A stretch of DNA of 37,467 nt from CAZMLC01 sp964567125 (GTDB taxonomy: Bacteria; Verrucomicrobiota; Kiritimatiellia; RFP12; UBA1067). The stretch covers positions 1 through 37,467 of the forward strand of contig CAZMLC010000019.1 in NCBI GenBank assembly GCA_964567125.1. The letters are read 5' to 3'. Made by a program: the position numbers and the translations under genes. A model generated the notes under the pieces. That model was not told the DNA's origin, made no database searches, and was given only the letters and a program-made list of their open reading frames with translations. Shown here piece after piece: positions 24,632 to 33,773 of this stretch (the stretch's first letter is position 1; each line of letters starts with the position of its first letter).

Positions 24632-26001
24632 ACCGTCTGATGATGGGAATCATCCTTGCTGGTGTTGCGGGGTGCACGTTGACACCGCCTGCGCCGTTGA
24701 CCGCGCCCGTTCCGCCGCCCTCTGCAATGACCCATGCGCTGACGCCTGTGGAAGCGCCTTTCCCGCATGATTGGTGGACGCGCTTCGGCGATTCCGAACT
24801 GACGCGTCTGATCGAGTTGGCGCGTACCAACAATGTTGACCTTGCACAAGCTGCGGCGCGTATGGATGCGGCACGCGCCCGTGCGCGGATTGCCGGCGCG
24901 GATGCCGCGGTGCAGGTGACGGGATCAGCCTCGGCGCTGCGTCAGCGCACGTCGGAGAATACGGCGCTGCAGATCGGAAGCGACCATACCGCGCAATTCG
25001 GTGCAGATCTGAATTTTTCGTATGAACTCGATATCTGGGGCCGCGTTAAAGCCGCGCGCACAGCTGCCGAAAAAGAAATCGCACTGGCCACATTTGAACG
25101 CAATGCCGCGGAGATCTCACTGCTGGCACAGGTGGCGCGAAATTATCTGACCCTGCGCGCGCTTCAGCAGGAGATCGCTGTGATTCGTACGCAGATTGCG
25201 CGCTATACGGAGACGGAAAAACTTCAGTCTGTGCGCGTGGATTCCGGTTTCGCGACGGAGCTCGATTTACAGCGGACGCGCATCGAACGCGCTTCAGCGG
25301 AAGGGGAGTGCGAGCAACTCCGGCAGACGGAGCGCGGCTATAGCATTGCCCTGACGCTGCTTTGCGGTCTGGCCGCAGAGGTTCCCGTTACGGGGATCTT
25401 CGTCGATGCGGGTCTTAAAACGCCTGACGTTCCGCAGCATTTGTCCTTGGCTGTGCTGGAAGCGCGACCGGATGTGGTTGCGCGGCGTGTCGCCTGGGAG
25501 GCGGCGGCTGAACGCCTGCATGTGGCGCAGGCGGAACGGTTGCCCACGTTACGGCTCTCCGGCGCGATTGGATATGCGTCGCAGAACCCGGAGGATCTGC
25601 TGAACTGGAAGAGCCACCTCTGGTCGATCACCGCAGGGTTGACCGCGCCGCTTTACGACGGCGGACGGTTGCGCGGTAACCAGGAACTGATGCAGGCCCA
25701 GCTCCGCGAGGCGACCTCCGCGTACAGCGCCGCCATGTTGACCGCGTATCGCGAGGTGGCCGATGCGCGCAGCACGCTGCTGGCATTGGCGGAACAGCAG
25801 CATGCGGCCACGCGCGTGCGCGATGCTGCGCAACGGGCTCTTGCGCTGGCGCATGAACGGTACGAAAAGGGATTCGCGACCTATCTGGAGGTCATCGAAA
25901 GCGAACGGTCGCTTTTAGCGGCGCAGCGTACGCTGGTCCGTCTTGAAGGTGGGCGGAACTGTGCCACCGTCGATCTTGTCCGCGCCCTGGGCTGGTGGTA
26001 G
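24628..26001 (+). CDS. Outer-membrane efflux lipoprotein, NodT/TolC family
   Basis: The 457-residue protein has a lipoprotein signal peptide with lipobox AGVAGC (Cys at about 16), then a Pro-rich linker and two outer-membrane efflux repeats. DWWTRFGDSELTRLIELA, NNVDLAQAAARMDAARARAR and FSYELDIWGRVKAA are typical of NodT-type channels, as is RPDVVARRVAWEAAAERLHV in the second repeat. It would trimerise into a barrel and periplasmic tunnel. It completes a regulator-permease-ATPase-adaptor-channel operon in which every junction is overlapping or under 20 bases. Only a weakly structured 136-base gap follows before the next gene. Confidence 0.94.
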   Translation: MNRLMMGIILAGVAGCTLTPPAPLTAPVPPPSAMTHALTPVEAPFPHDWWTRFGDSELTRLIELARTNNVDLAQAAARMDAARARARIAGADAAVQVTGSASALRQRTSENTALQIGSDHTAQFGADLNFSYELDIWGRVKAARTAAEKEIALATFERNAAEISLLAQVARNYLTLRALQQEIAVIRTQIARYTETEKLQSVRVDSGFATELDLQRTRIERASAEGECEQLRQTERGYSIALTLLCGLAAEVPVTGIFVDAGLKTPDVPQHLSLAVLEARPDVVARRVAWEAAAERLHVAQAERLPTLRLSGAIGYASQNPEDLLNWKSHLWSITAGLTAPLYDGGRLRGNQELMQAQLREATSAYSAAMLTAYREVADARSTLLALAEQQHAATRVRDAAQRALALAHERYEKGFATYLEVIESERSLLAAQRTLVRLEGGRNCATVDLVRALGWW

Positions 26002-26137
26002 TCAGGGCGTACGAACTTCGCGCGGGCCCCTGTCGAAACGATGTTCTTCCTCCTTGACCCTCTTTAGGTTGCACGATACTCTATAAAAGAGATGTTTTCG
26101 TTGTGGATATGGTTTCTTGTGGTGGGGGGTGGTATTT

Positions 26138-29100
26138 ATGAAACATGGCCTGATGTGTATTTTCGTCGCTGTTATTTTGACGGCAGGGATGAGCGTGGGA
26201 AAGACGTTTTACTGGGGCTCTCCGCAGACGTATGCCGCTGATAGCGACGTGGACACCAATGGGGTACGTGTGGCCGCATACACGGTGATATTTAGTGGCA
26301 GCGTGACCGTAAATGGTGTGGCGTTTGACGCAATTCCGAATGTGGAGTCCGAATTTCAGGTGTGGGGTGAAAATGTGGCTTTGTGGCGGACGGCTCCGTT
26401 GATCGCGCAGCGTAATGCGGATCGCAGCATAGCGAAACTGCCCGCTCCGACCGAGCTGATCAGCTCAAATTATTTGCGCTTGGCACGCGGTGTTGTTGGC
26501 GGTCACATGGAGGGATCCGTCGTGCAGCCAGTTCAGGCGACAACCTTGATTTTTCAGAATCTTATTGCTGGACGAAGTTACCGCGCGCAATTCTGGGTGA
26601 ATGACAGTACGATCAACGGGATTCCGCGTATCCAAAAACTCACTGTGCGCGGCTATGCGGACGACGGATATGCGTCGTTGCGGCAAAATGCAGCGCAAGT
26701 GGAGGGCGGCCTTGGGCAGTGGGTCACACTGGATTTCATTGCGCCCGTTACGACGGTGCTCATCGACATTGAGGGCACTGTGTCGTCCGGGGGGTATTAT
26801 ACCGGATATCTCTCCGCAGTGCAGTTGCGCGATGTCACCGCGATCACGGCCGCGCAGTGGAATGGCGGAACGAACGGGGTCTGGAGTGCCGATGCGACAG
26901 GCTGGACTGCCGGTGATGGCCGCGTAATCAGCTGGACTACGGAAAATGGCGTCACAAATGTGGCCTGCTTTACGAATACAGCTTCGATTCAAGTCAACGC
27001 AGCGCTGCAAGCGCAGCAGGTGGTTGTCGAGCAGAACATGCAGATCAGCGGTTCAGGGTCCTTGCAGTTGGCCTCAGATACGCTTTTCGTCGGGGGACGC
27101 TGCGGTCTGGCCGTGCCGGTCTCAACGCCGAATGCCTTGATTAAAAGCGGACGGGGCGATTTGCATCTTGATAGTGGCAGCGCCAGCGCAGGGATCTCGA
27201 ATCTGATTGTGCGTGAGGGCCGGGTCTTGCTGGGCAGTCCCGCATATCCGCTGCCAGGATTGCTGTATAAACTGGATGCGAGCGACCTCGCCAACGTGAC
27301 GCTGACACCGACAAACACGGTGCTGGAGTGGCGCGATGTTTTGTCGCGCCGCCGGCTGGCAAAATCGAGCGTAGATGCTACTCCCGCACCGCTCTATGTA
27401 CCCTCTGGATTTGAGAATCGCGGTGCACTTTCCTTTGGCAGCCAGAATATGCGCAGTTATTTGTTCAACAAGAGCTGGAGTTCGGTCTGGACAGAGGGCA
27501 CGTTGCTTTCCGATTTGCTGCAAACGGTTGTGGTCGTTTTGCGCCCTGTCAGCACGAATGAATGGGCGGGCGTTTTTGGCAATTATGCGAATTCATTCGA
27601 AGGGTTCCGGATGAACAATTTTAACGACCGTTGGGATTGGAACAACGTCAACAGCTTCCCGTACCGATTCGGCAATGCGAGTACGTGCCCGATTTATCAG
27701 AACGGGACGCGCATCACATCGGACGCCAGCGCTCAGTTTGTGCGAGGATCGCCCTATGTCATCGTGGCCCAGGCGCAGACAAACGTGCTTTCGAATTTCG
27801 CGGTTGGATGGTATGCAACCGCGTATACAAGCCGCTATTACAAAGGCGAACTGGCTGAAGTGTTGGTGTATAATCGTGCGTTTAACGATGCGGATCGCCG
27901 CGCCATGGAAAATTATCTGATGGCCAAGTGGGGCTTCGCCAGCAGCAGCGTGGTCGTGCGCACGGAAGGGGCGCTCAGCCGTGCGACGCAGGTGCAGGTG
28001 GAATCCAATGCGACGCTGGTGTTGAACGGCTATCAGCAGACCGTGTCAGCGCTTTCCGGTACCGGCGCGATTGCCAACCCGGATACCGCGTTTGGACGCT
28101 CTTTGTTCGTGGTGTCCAACGAAACGGATAGCGCCTTTGGCGGAACTTTTTCCGGCAATATGCAGCTCAAGAAAGAGGGTAGCGGCACGTTGCTCCTTTC
28201 GCGTCCGGTGACCGTTACCGGTACACTTGAAGTCGCCAAGGGCACGCTGGCCTTTGCGCTGGGCTTGCCGCGGCCGGAGCGCATCAGTCTGCGCCTCGAT
28301 GCCTCGCTTCCCGATACGGTTGTGACCAATGCGCAGGGCGAGGTGCTCGCATGGCGTTCGACCTTGCCGCATGGCGCGGTCTTTAACCAGAGCAATGCCG
28401 CCCTGCGTCCAACGTATCAGGCAACAAGTTTCAACGGCCGCGGCGCCATACGGCTGGGCGCGGACAAGCGGACCTTCCTGGTTTCGGACACTTCGCTGGC
28501 GTATGCGGCACAGACCGTTTTTGTCGTCTGCCGTGCCGCGAATTTCCGCGAGTATGCGGGACTCTTCGGTGATATGACGACCAACGCGAATTATGGGCTC
28601 CGCTTGGGCGGGACTGGTATCAATGCGCCGAAGGCGGGTGTGACCAATTCGTGGGCCTATCCCGGTACGGATACCGGCGAGCTCTGGTCAGGGGGCGGCC
28701 GCATGTATGCGGATGGTGCGCTGTGCGTCAATATTTATACGAATGTGGTTCCGCTGAATCAGATCCAGGTCATTACGGCTGCGATGAGCCAGCAGAACGA
28801 GAAACTGGCGCTTCCTGCGGTCGGCTGGTATTTTGTTGGAGCCAGTTCAACCTATTTCGAGCGATACTACGATGGTGAGATTGCCGAAATTATCGTCTAT
28901 CGCGATGCGTTAGAGGAGGATGATCGTCGTGCTGTGGAAGCGTACCTGCTGGCCAAATGGAAGGGTTCTGCCGCTGCAGAAAGCAATCCCTTGTCCCCTC
29001 AGACGCACCTTGTGTTAGGATCCGGAAGCTGTGTGAATCTGGGTGGCTATGCGCAGATGCTCCAGTCCGTCTCCGGCTCGGGATCTATCACCAATGGCGC

Positions 29101-29410
29101 CCTGATTGTGCAGGAGTCGGTGACACCGACTGGCGATCTTGTGTTGCCGCCGCGGTTTGCGGGCCAGATCGCTTTTCTACCGGGGGCTGTCACGACATTT
29201 GCGGGTGACACGGATCTTTCCGCAATCACCTTCCAGGTGAATTGGGAGGGCTTGACGGAGAATGTGTATGAAGTCGCACGGTGTACCAGCGGTGTCTTTA
29301 CGGGGACACCCTCGGTCGCGGTCAGTAATCCGGCGTTATGGGCGGTCAAGGTTACGGCGACGCACGTGTTTTTAAGTAAAACGGTCGGGACGCTCATGTT
29401 GGTGCAGTAA
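26138..29410 (+). CDS. Large secreted protein with two LamG-like domains and beta-strand repeats
   Basis: The ATG at 26138 (preceded by a G-rich site at 26123-26129) gives a 1090-residue protein with signal peptide MKHGLMCIFVAVILTAGM. A jelly-roll-like N-terminal domain (about 100-230) is followed by an autotransporter-associated repeat start (QWNGGTNGVWSADATGW). Two homologous concanavalin/LamG-like domains follow, about 376-597 and 718-942. Each opens with (K/R)LDAS and closes with GE(L/I)AE(V/I)(L/I)VY, DRRA(M/V)E, YL(M/L)AKW. Between and after them are short beta-strand repeats. No translocator barrel, LPXTG or PEP-CTERM signal is visible. It is probably exported or cell-surface-associated and may bind glycans. 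Proteins of this style are common in Kiritimatiellota and related PVC groups. Confidence 0.8.
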   Translation: MKHGLMCIFVAVILTAGMSVGKTFYWGSPQTYAADSDVDTNGVRVAAYTVIFSGSVTVNGVAFDAIPNVESEFQVWGENVALWRTAPLIAQRNADRSIAKLPAPTELISSNYLRLARGVVGGHMEGSVVQPVQATTLIFQNLIAGRSYRAQFWVNDSTINGIPRIQKLTVRGYADDGYASLRQNAAQVEGGLGQWVTLDFIAPVTTVLIDIEGTVSSGGYYTGYLSAVQLRDVTAITAAQWNGGTNGVWSADATGWTAGDGRVISWTTENGVTNVACFTNTASIQVNAALQAQQVVVEQNMQISGSGSLQLASDTLFVGGRCGLAVPVSTPNALIKSGRGDLHLDSGSASAGISNLIVREGRVLLGSPAYPLPGLLYKLDASDLANVTLTPTNTVLEWRDVLSRRRLAKSSVDATPAPLYVPSGFENRGALSFGSQNMRSYLFNKSWSSVWTEGTLLSDLLQTVVVVLRPVSTNEWAGVFGNYANSFEGFRMNNFNDRWDWNNVNSFPYRFGNASTCPIYQNGTRITSDASAQFVRGSPYVIVAQAQTNVLSNFAVGWYATAYTSRYYKGELAEVLVYNRAFNDADRRAMENYLMAKWGFASSSVVVRTEGALSRATQVQVESNATLVLNGYQQTVSALSGTGAIANPDTAFGRSLFVVSNETDSAFGGTFSGNMQLKKEGSGTLLLSRPVTVTGTLEVAKGTLAFALGLPRPERISLRLDASLPDTVVTNAQGEVLAWRSTLPHGAVFNQSNAALRPTYQATSFNGRGAIRLGADKRTFLVSDTSLAYAAQTVFVVCRAANFREYAGLFGDMTTNANYGLRLGGTGINAPKAGVTNSWAYPGTDTGELWSGGGRMYADGALCVNIYTNVVPLNQIQVITAAMSQQNEKLALPAVGWYFVGASSTYFERYYDGEIAEIIVYRDALEEDDRRAVEAYLLAKWKGSAAAESNPLSPQTHLVLGSGSCVNLGGYAQMLQSVSGSGSITNGALIVQESVTPTGDLVLPPRFAGQIAFLPGAVTTFAGDTDLSAITFQVNWEGLTENVYEVARCTSGVFTGTPSVAVSNPALWAVKVTATHVFLSKTVGTLMLVQ

Positions 29411-29430
29411 GTGGAAAAGGAACAAGCGAG

Positions 29431-32400
29431 ATGAAAATCAGTGCGGGTATTGCGTTGGTGGCATTCAGTGTGCAGGCGGCGACGGTCTACGAAGCGGCGC
29501 GTGAGCTGCCGGTGGCGGCGGAGGCCGATGTGATCGTGGTGGGCGGCGGCGTAGGGGCTGTGGCAGCGGCCACGGCTGCCACAGAATCGGGGGCGAGCGT
29601 TTATCTGATCGCGCCGCGGCCTTATCTGGGCGAAGACGTGGCGGGCACGTTGCGGCTGTGGCTTGAGGAGGGAGAGAAACCGGAATCCGCATTGGCGCGC
29701 ACGCTTTTTACGCGCAGGATTTCACTGCTGCCCTTTACCTACAAAGCGGACCGTCTGAGCTGCAACAAACACGTGGATACGGGCGATATGCTGGCGGATG
29801 GCCGCTGGGAGGATGTGATCGGGCAGAGCGTGGAGTTTACCAACGAGGTGGTGACGATTGCGCTTGATCTTGCGGGTCCGCAGGCGATCGAATCGCTTGA
29901 ACTTGTCGCGTTTGAGCGCAAAGGGGATTTCCAGGTTGGACGCGTTCAGGTGCAGCTGAGTGCCGATGGTAAGCGGTGGAGCGACGCGCAGACCATGACC
30001 GCGAGCAGCCCTGAAATGGGGAACCTCCGTTTTCAGGCACCGATGAAGGGCACCGCGCGCTATGCTAGAGTGGTCGTGCACAAGAAGAAGGGCTGCCCGC
30101 GCATGCTCTTGAGCGAAATTCAGGTTTACGCGCCCCGCGCGCGTTCGGATGAAAAAATAACGCCGTCTCCGCTGCATGTGAAGCAGGCACTGGATGCTGC
30201 GCTGCTGGAGAAGAATATTGCATTTATGACCGGTGCCTATGTCACCGATGTGCTGCACGATGAATCCGGGGCGCTGCGCGGCGTGGTTATGGCGAACCGC
30301 AGCGGACGTCAGGCTGTCCTGGGTAAAGTGATCGTGGATGCCACGGAGCGCGCTACCGTGGCACGCCTAGCGGGTGCCACGTTCTCGGCCTATCCGGCGG
30401 GTGAACAACTCTTCCAGCGCGTGGTGATCGCGGGTGAGGCGCCTGCGGGCAAAGGGGTGAGCGCGCGCGCATTGCCGTTGACCTACGCAACGGCGATTCG
30501 GCCGCAACGCAAAGGCTGCGTCCCGCGCGTGAACGGCGTGGCCTATCTCTGCGATCTTCGCATTCCGATGAAGGATGGATCGTATGCCTCTTTTGCCGAA
30601 GCGGAACAGGTGGCGCGCGATGTGACGTTTGTCAAGAGTCTGCTGGACGCGTCGGATTCGCTCTTCCAGGTGCCGCCGGATACGGTGCGCAGTGTCAAGC
30701 CCGAAACCGCGGTATGGCAAGGCGCGTCAGCCGTCGCGCTCGAGGCCTTCAAGCCGGCGCAGGTGGCGCGTCTCTATCTGCTGGGCGGGTGCGCGGAGGT
30801 TCCGCGTGCGAGTGCGGCGCAGCTGTTGCGTCCGCTGGCTGCAATCGATATCGGAGCGCGGATCGGATCTGCGGCTGCAAAAGAGGCTGCGGGCGTTCGC
30901 GCGTTAAGCGGCTCTGTTCAGCGTAAAGGGCAGGGTGCGGCAGCGGCACAGAAGCTGGGGAACATTGCGGAATTTCTCAATGGCACGCGTGAATTCAAGA
31001 CCGCGACGAATTTTGTGGCAGCGGAGGCTACGGGGTTGCCTGTTCTCGGCGAATACGATGTCGTGGTTGTCGGTGGCGGCACCGCGGGTGCGCCGGCAGG
31101 CATCGGCGCGGCGCGGCAAGGCTCCAAGACGCTCGTGATTGAGTATCTCTATGGCTTAGGCGGCGTGGGCACGCTGGGCATGATTGGCAATTACTGGTAC
31201 GGCAACATCGTGGGATTCACGGCGGCGCACGACCGCGAAGTGAAGGAACTCGGGGCCGCGGTTCACGTGCAGGGCAAGGCCGAGGTCTGGCGGCGCGATA
31301 ACCGTATGGCCGGAGCCACGCTCTGGATGGGCTGCATGGGTTGCGGAACGCTGGTCGATGAACAGCGGCGCGTGCGCGGTGTGGTCGTGGCGACGCCGCT
31401 GGGACGCGGGATCGTGATCGCGAAGAATGTGATCGATGCGACGGGGAATGCCGATGTGGCCGCCGCCGCGGGTGCGCCCTGCGAATTCATCAACGGCAAT
31501 GAAATTGCCGTGCAGGGCGTGGGCATGTCGCCGCGTTTGCTGGGCGCGAGTTACATCAATTCCGATTACACCTTTGTGAACGACAGCGATGCCTTTGACC
31601 TCTGGCTTTTCGGTGTTCGCGGACGTGCGGGCGCTGGCCGGATCTGGGATGTCTCGCAGGTGGTCGAATCGCGCGAACGCCGGCGTGTCGTGGGCGATTA
31701 CCAGCTCGGCACGCTCGATATTGTGAACCAGCGGACCTTCCCGGATACGATCGTGCAGGGCACGAGCGACTACGACAGCCACGGCTACACCATCGATGAC
31801 ATCTGTTACATCAGTACNNNNNNNNNNNNNNNNNNNNNNNNNNNNNNNNNNNNNNNNNNNNNNNNNNNNNNNNNNNNNNNNNNNNNNNNNNNNNNNNNNN
31901 NNNNNNNNNNNNNNNNNCAGGAGGCGTTAACGTGGAAGGACAATACGTTTGTCGATGCTGAAAAACTGGCTCAGATGGTTCAGGCCGTTGGTCAGGGATA
32001 TCGGGAGATCGGCTGGGTGCTGTCGCAGAAAGAACGCGCGCTGCCGTTGCTGCGTCAGGCGTATCAGCAGGCGCAGACGGAACGTGAGCGGCTGATTTAT
32101 GCGCATGTGCTCGGGATCCTGCGGGACAATACGGGCGTCGAAACGCTGGCGAAGGCGGTCGATCAGGATATGCGCGGTATCCAGCGCATCCAGTTGCGCA
32201 ATGAGAAGGCTTCGTTTGGACGGCGCATGAACGAGACCGAGAGCTTCATCGTGGCACTGGGACGCACGCGCGATCCGCGCGCGCTGCCGGTTTTACTGAA
32301 CATCACACGGCAGCTGAATGCGGGGTCGTCATTCGGTCGTTTCCGCGCGGTCTGCCTGGCCTTAGAGGCGATGGGGAGTCCGGAGGCTGCGCCTGTTCTC

Positions 32401-32658
32401 GCAGAGGTGTTGCAGAAAAAACAGGTCAGCGGCTATGCCATGCTCGATGTGGCGCAGGCCAAACCTGCAGGCGGCTACGGATCCGGCGGCGGTAACGAGC
32501 GCGGTCTCGTCATGCGCGAGTTGGGCCTGTTACGCGCCTTGTATGCCTGCGGCGATTATCAGGATGTTGCGCGCAAGGGATTGGAGACCTACGCCCGCGA
32601 TCTGCGCGGAGTCTACGCGCTCAACGCGCGGGAGATCCTCAAGAAGTGGCAGAAATAA
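29431..32658 (+). CDS. Secreted FAD-dependent oxidoreductase with HEAT-like C terminus, interrupted by gap
   Basis: The protein starts with a signal peptide (MKISAGIALVAFSVQAA). A first FAD-binding Rossmann motif is at about 33-45 (VIVVGGGVGAVAAATAA). A discoidin-like insert (about 113-233) ends in LLSEIQVY. A second Rossmann motif is at about 542-555 (DVVVVGGGTAGAPAGIG), followed by GLGGVGTLGMIGNYWYGN and VIDATGNADVAAAAG, typical of the FAD_oxidored family. The gap hides residues around 796-829. After it the frame continues with helical HEAT-type repeats (IVALGRTRDPRALPVLLNI) to the stop. Joining the two parts is an inference: the frame and composition agree but the true gap size is unknown. 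The substrate is unknown; periplasmic sugar or polyol oxidation is possible. Confidence 0.75.
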   Translation: MKISAGIALVAFSVQAATVYEAARELPVAAEADVIVVGGGVGAVAAATAATESGASVYLIAPRPYLGEDVAGTLRLWLEEGEKPESALARTLFTRRISLLPFTYKADRLSCNKHVDTGDMLADGRWEDVIGQSVEFTNEVVTIALDLAGPQAIESLELVAFERKGDFQVGRVQVQLSADGKRWSDAQTMTASSPEMGNLRFQAPMKGTARYARVVVHKKKGCPRMLLSEIQVYAPRARSDEKITPSPLHVKQALDAALLEKNIAFMTGAYVTDVLHDESGALRGVVMANRSGRQAVLGKVIVDATERATVARLAGATFSAYPAGEQLFQRVVIAGEAPAGKGVSARALPLTYATAIRPQRKGCVPRVNGVAYLCDLRIPMKDGSYASFAEAEQVARDVTFVKSLLDASDSLFQVPPDTVRSVKPETAVWQGASAVALEAFKPAQVARLYLLGGCAEVPRASAAQLLRPLAAIDIGARIGSAAAKEAAGVRALSGSVQRKGQGAAAAQKLGNIAEFLNGTREFKTATNFVAAEATGLPVLGEYDVVVVGGGTAGAPAGIGAARQGSKTLVIEYLYGLGGVGTLGMIGNYWYGNIVGFTAAHDREVKELGAAVHVQGKAEVWRRDNRMAGATLWMGCMGCGTLVDEQRRVRGVVVATPLGRGIVIAKNVIDATGNADVAAAAGAPCEFINGNEIAVQGVGMSPRLLGASYINSDYTFVNDSDAFDLWLFGVRGRAGAGRIWDVSQVVESRERRRVVGDYQLGTLDIVNQRTFPDTIVQGTSDYDSHGYTIDDICYISXXXXXXXXXXXXXXXXXXXXXXXXXXXXXXXXXXQEALTWKDNTFVDAEKLAQMVQAVGQGYREIGWVLSQKERALPLLRQAYQQAQTERERLIYAHVLGILRDNTGVETLAKAVDQDMRGIQRIQLRNEKASFGRRMNETESFIVALGRTRDPRALPVLLNITRQLNAGSSFGRFRAVCLALEAMGSPEAAPVLAEVLQKKQVSGYAMLDVAQAKPAGGYGSGGGNERGLVMRELGLLRALYACGDYQDVARKGLETYARDLRGVYALNAREILKKWQK
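31818..31917. other. Assembly gap (100 N)
   Basis: A run of exactly 100 N lies inside the FAD-dependent oxidoreductase gene. Whether the two sides are one gene depends on the real missing sequence. Confidence 0.99.
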
Positions 32659-32664
32659 TCGGTT

Positions 32665-32790
32665 TAGTCTACTGAGTCTATTTAGTGTTGGTAAGTTAAG
32701 AGTTTCGCGAAAGGGCCGTATTTCCTAAACGCCTCACAACCTACAAGCTAAACTCCTCACCACTCAGTCATTCCGTCACGACGTCCTTAA
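32665..32790 (+). repeat. Intergenic repeat, copy A (partial)
   Basis: This stretch matches copies B (33290-33460) and C (34188-34380). It shares TAGTCTACTGAGTCTA with the start of C, then AGAG(T/C)TTCGCG, CCTAAACGCCT, CAACCTACAA and the (A/G)GTCCTT at its end. It stops at the point where the other copies form a GTCCTT/AAGGAC hairpin. It lies just after the FAD-dependent oxidoreductase stop. Confidence 0.75.
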
Positions 32791-32890
32791 TCTTCCCCAC
32801 CCGTACAGCAGGGCCTGCGGACCTGCTGTTTGCTGAGGGTAGCGGCCATGTTGCAGCAGCGGAGGCTGCGCTTCCCGCTGCATAGACTCC

Positions 32891-32970
32891 GCCACAAAGA
32901 ACACATAGAACACAAAAGAAGGTATTCCGGAACACCACAAATCTATGTGTCCTCTGTGTTCTTCTGTGGC
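32891..32970. repeat. Imperfect inverted repeat, A/C-rich
   Basis: The arm at 32891-32914 (GCCACAAAGAACACATAGAA and on) is matched inverted by 32946-32970, which on the other strand begins GCCACAGAAGAACACAGAGG. About 30 bases separate the arms. This CACAGAGAACAC-type wording is familiar from non-coding repeats in many environmental genomes. No gene is present. Confidence 0.7.
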
Positions 32971-33001
32971 AAGAAATCAATCTCGCGATGATGCGGATTT
33001 A

Positions 33002-33116
33002 ACCGCAAAGCGCGCGAAGAACGCAAAGATTTTAGGAGTGAACGCCTGCAATATTTCCATTCATCAACGTCAAGTTTCCAGCTTCGCGATCCTTTGCGGT
33101 CTTGGCGACTTTGCGA
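33002..33116. repeat. Imperfect inverted repeat, GCAAAG type
   Basis: The arm at 33002-33028 contains CCGCAAAG, AAGA and ACGCAAAG. The inverted arm at 33091-33116 reads TCGCAAAG, AAGA and CCGCAAAGG on the other strand. A related single arm with TCTGTGGTAAAAA occurs at 33180-33215. Together with the preceding pair, this suggests nested non-coding repeat units filling 32880-33220. I see no gene in 32659-33458. Confidence 0.65.
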
Positions 33117-33289
33117 GAAAACATCACATCATCCAGGCATTCCCTTTCATGTGTTTCATGGTTCTCATTCTTCATTCATTGCTTTGTGTGCTCTGTATTC
33201 TCTGTGGTAAAAAAAGTTCTTCCAATCGCGGCGTGCTCGGAGAGCATCGCCCTACCTGTGCAGCAGTGAAATTTGTTTGTGTCAAAGCG

Positions 33290-33460
33290 TTAAGAGCTTC
33301 GCGCAAGAACCGTATTCCTAAACGCCTAACAACCTACAACCTAAACACCTCACTCATTCATTCGGTCATGAAGTCCTTGAATATTATGAAGGACATGCGG
33401 CAACGGTTCTGGAATGGAAATCAAAATGTAGAATGTGGAATCCCGACCCTGATTTACCTT
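33290..33460 (+). repeat. Intergenic repeat, copy B
   Basis: It is nearly identical to copy C (34188-34380) over about 170 bases, including CACTCATTCATTCGGTCATG, GTCCTT (33373-33378) paired with AAGGAC (33389-33394), CAACGGTTCTGGAATG, and the end AATCCCGACCCTGATTTACC-like block. It ends exactly at the stop codon of the minus-strand toxin gene (33459-33461). Confidence 0.85.
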
Positions 33461-33773
33461 ATCGCTTTCGGTTGCGTTCCTCGATGAGGAATTTCTGGAG
33501 CAACCGTTCCGCCCGCATCACGTGTAGCAGAAATACCGCGTCGCCATCGACTCTGTAAAACACACGACAAGGCCCGACGACGACCTCCCGATAGGGCGAG
33601 CGTGGAAGTTCGGCAGGCCGCTTGCCGGAACGCGGGTATCGCTTCAGCCGCTCGATGCTCGCAAACACCTGCTGGACCAACCGCGATGCCGCACCCGGAT
33701 GATCGAGGGCAATGTAGTCGGCAATGCCTTCAAGATCGGCAAGGGCGGGCTCTGTCCAGATCAGGTGAGCCAT
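33459..33773 (-). CDS. ParE/RelE superfamily toxin
   Basis: The 104-residue protein has the ParE-type layout: LIWTEPALADLEGIADYIAL, then a helical hairpin (SRLVQQVFASIERLKRYPRSG) and the beta sheet YREVVVGPCRVFYRVDGDAVFLLHVMRAER. ParE toxins poison DNA gyrase, while RelE toxins cut mRNA on the ribosome. The ending is closer to ParE-type (VMRAERLL) but the target cannot be fixed. It overlaps the 3' end of the antitoxin gene by 13 bases on the same strand, the normal antitoxin-first order. Repeat copy B begins at its stop codon. Confidence 0.9.
   Translation of the reverse strand: MAHLIWTEPALADLEGIADYIALDHPGAASRLVQQVFASIERLKRYPRSGKRPAELPRSPYREVVVGPCRVFYRVDGDAVFLLHVMRAERLLQKFLIEERNRKR

Noticed and set aside
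32880..33220. CRISPR array
   Set aside because: The repeats are inverted, imperfect and unevenly spaced, with no regular direct repeats and no cas genes.
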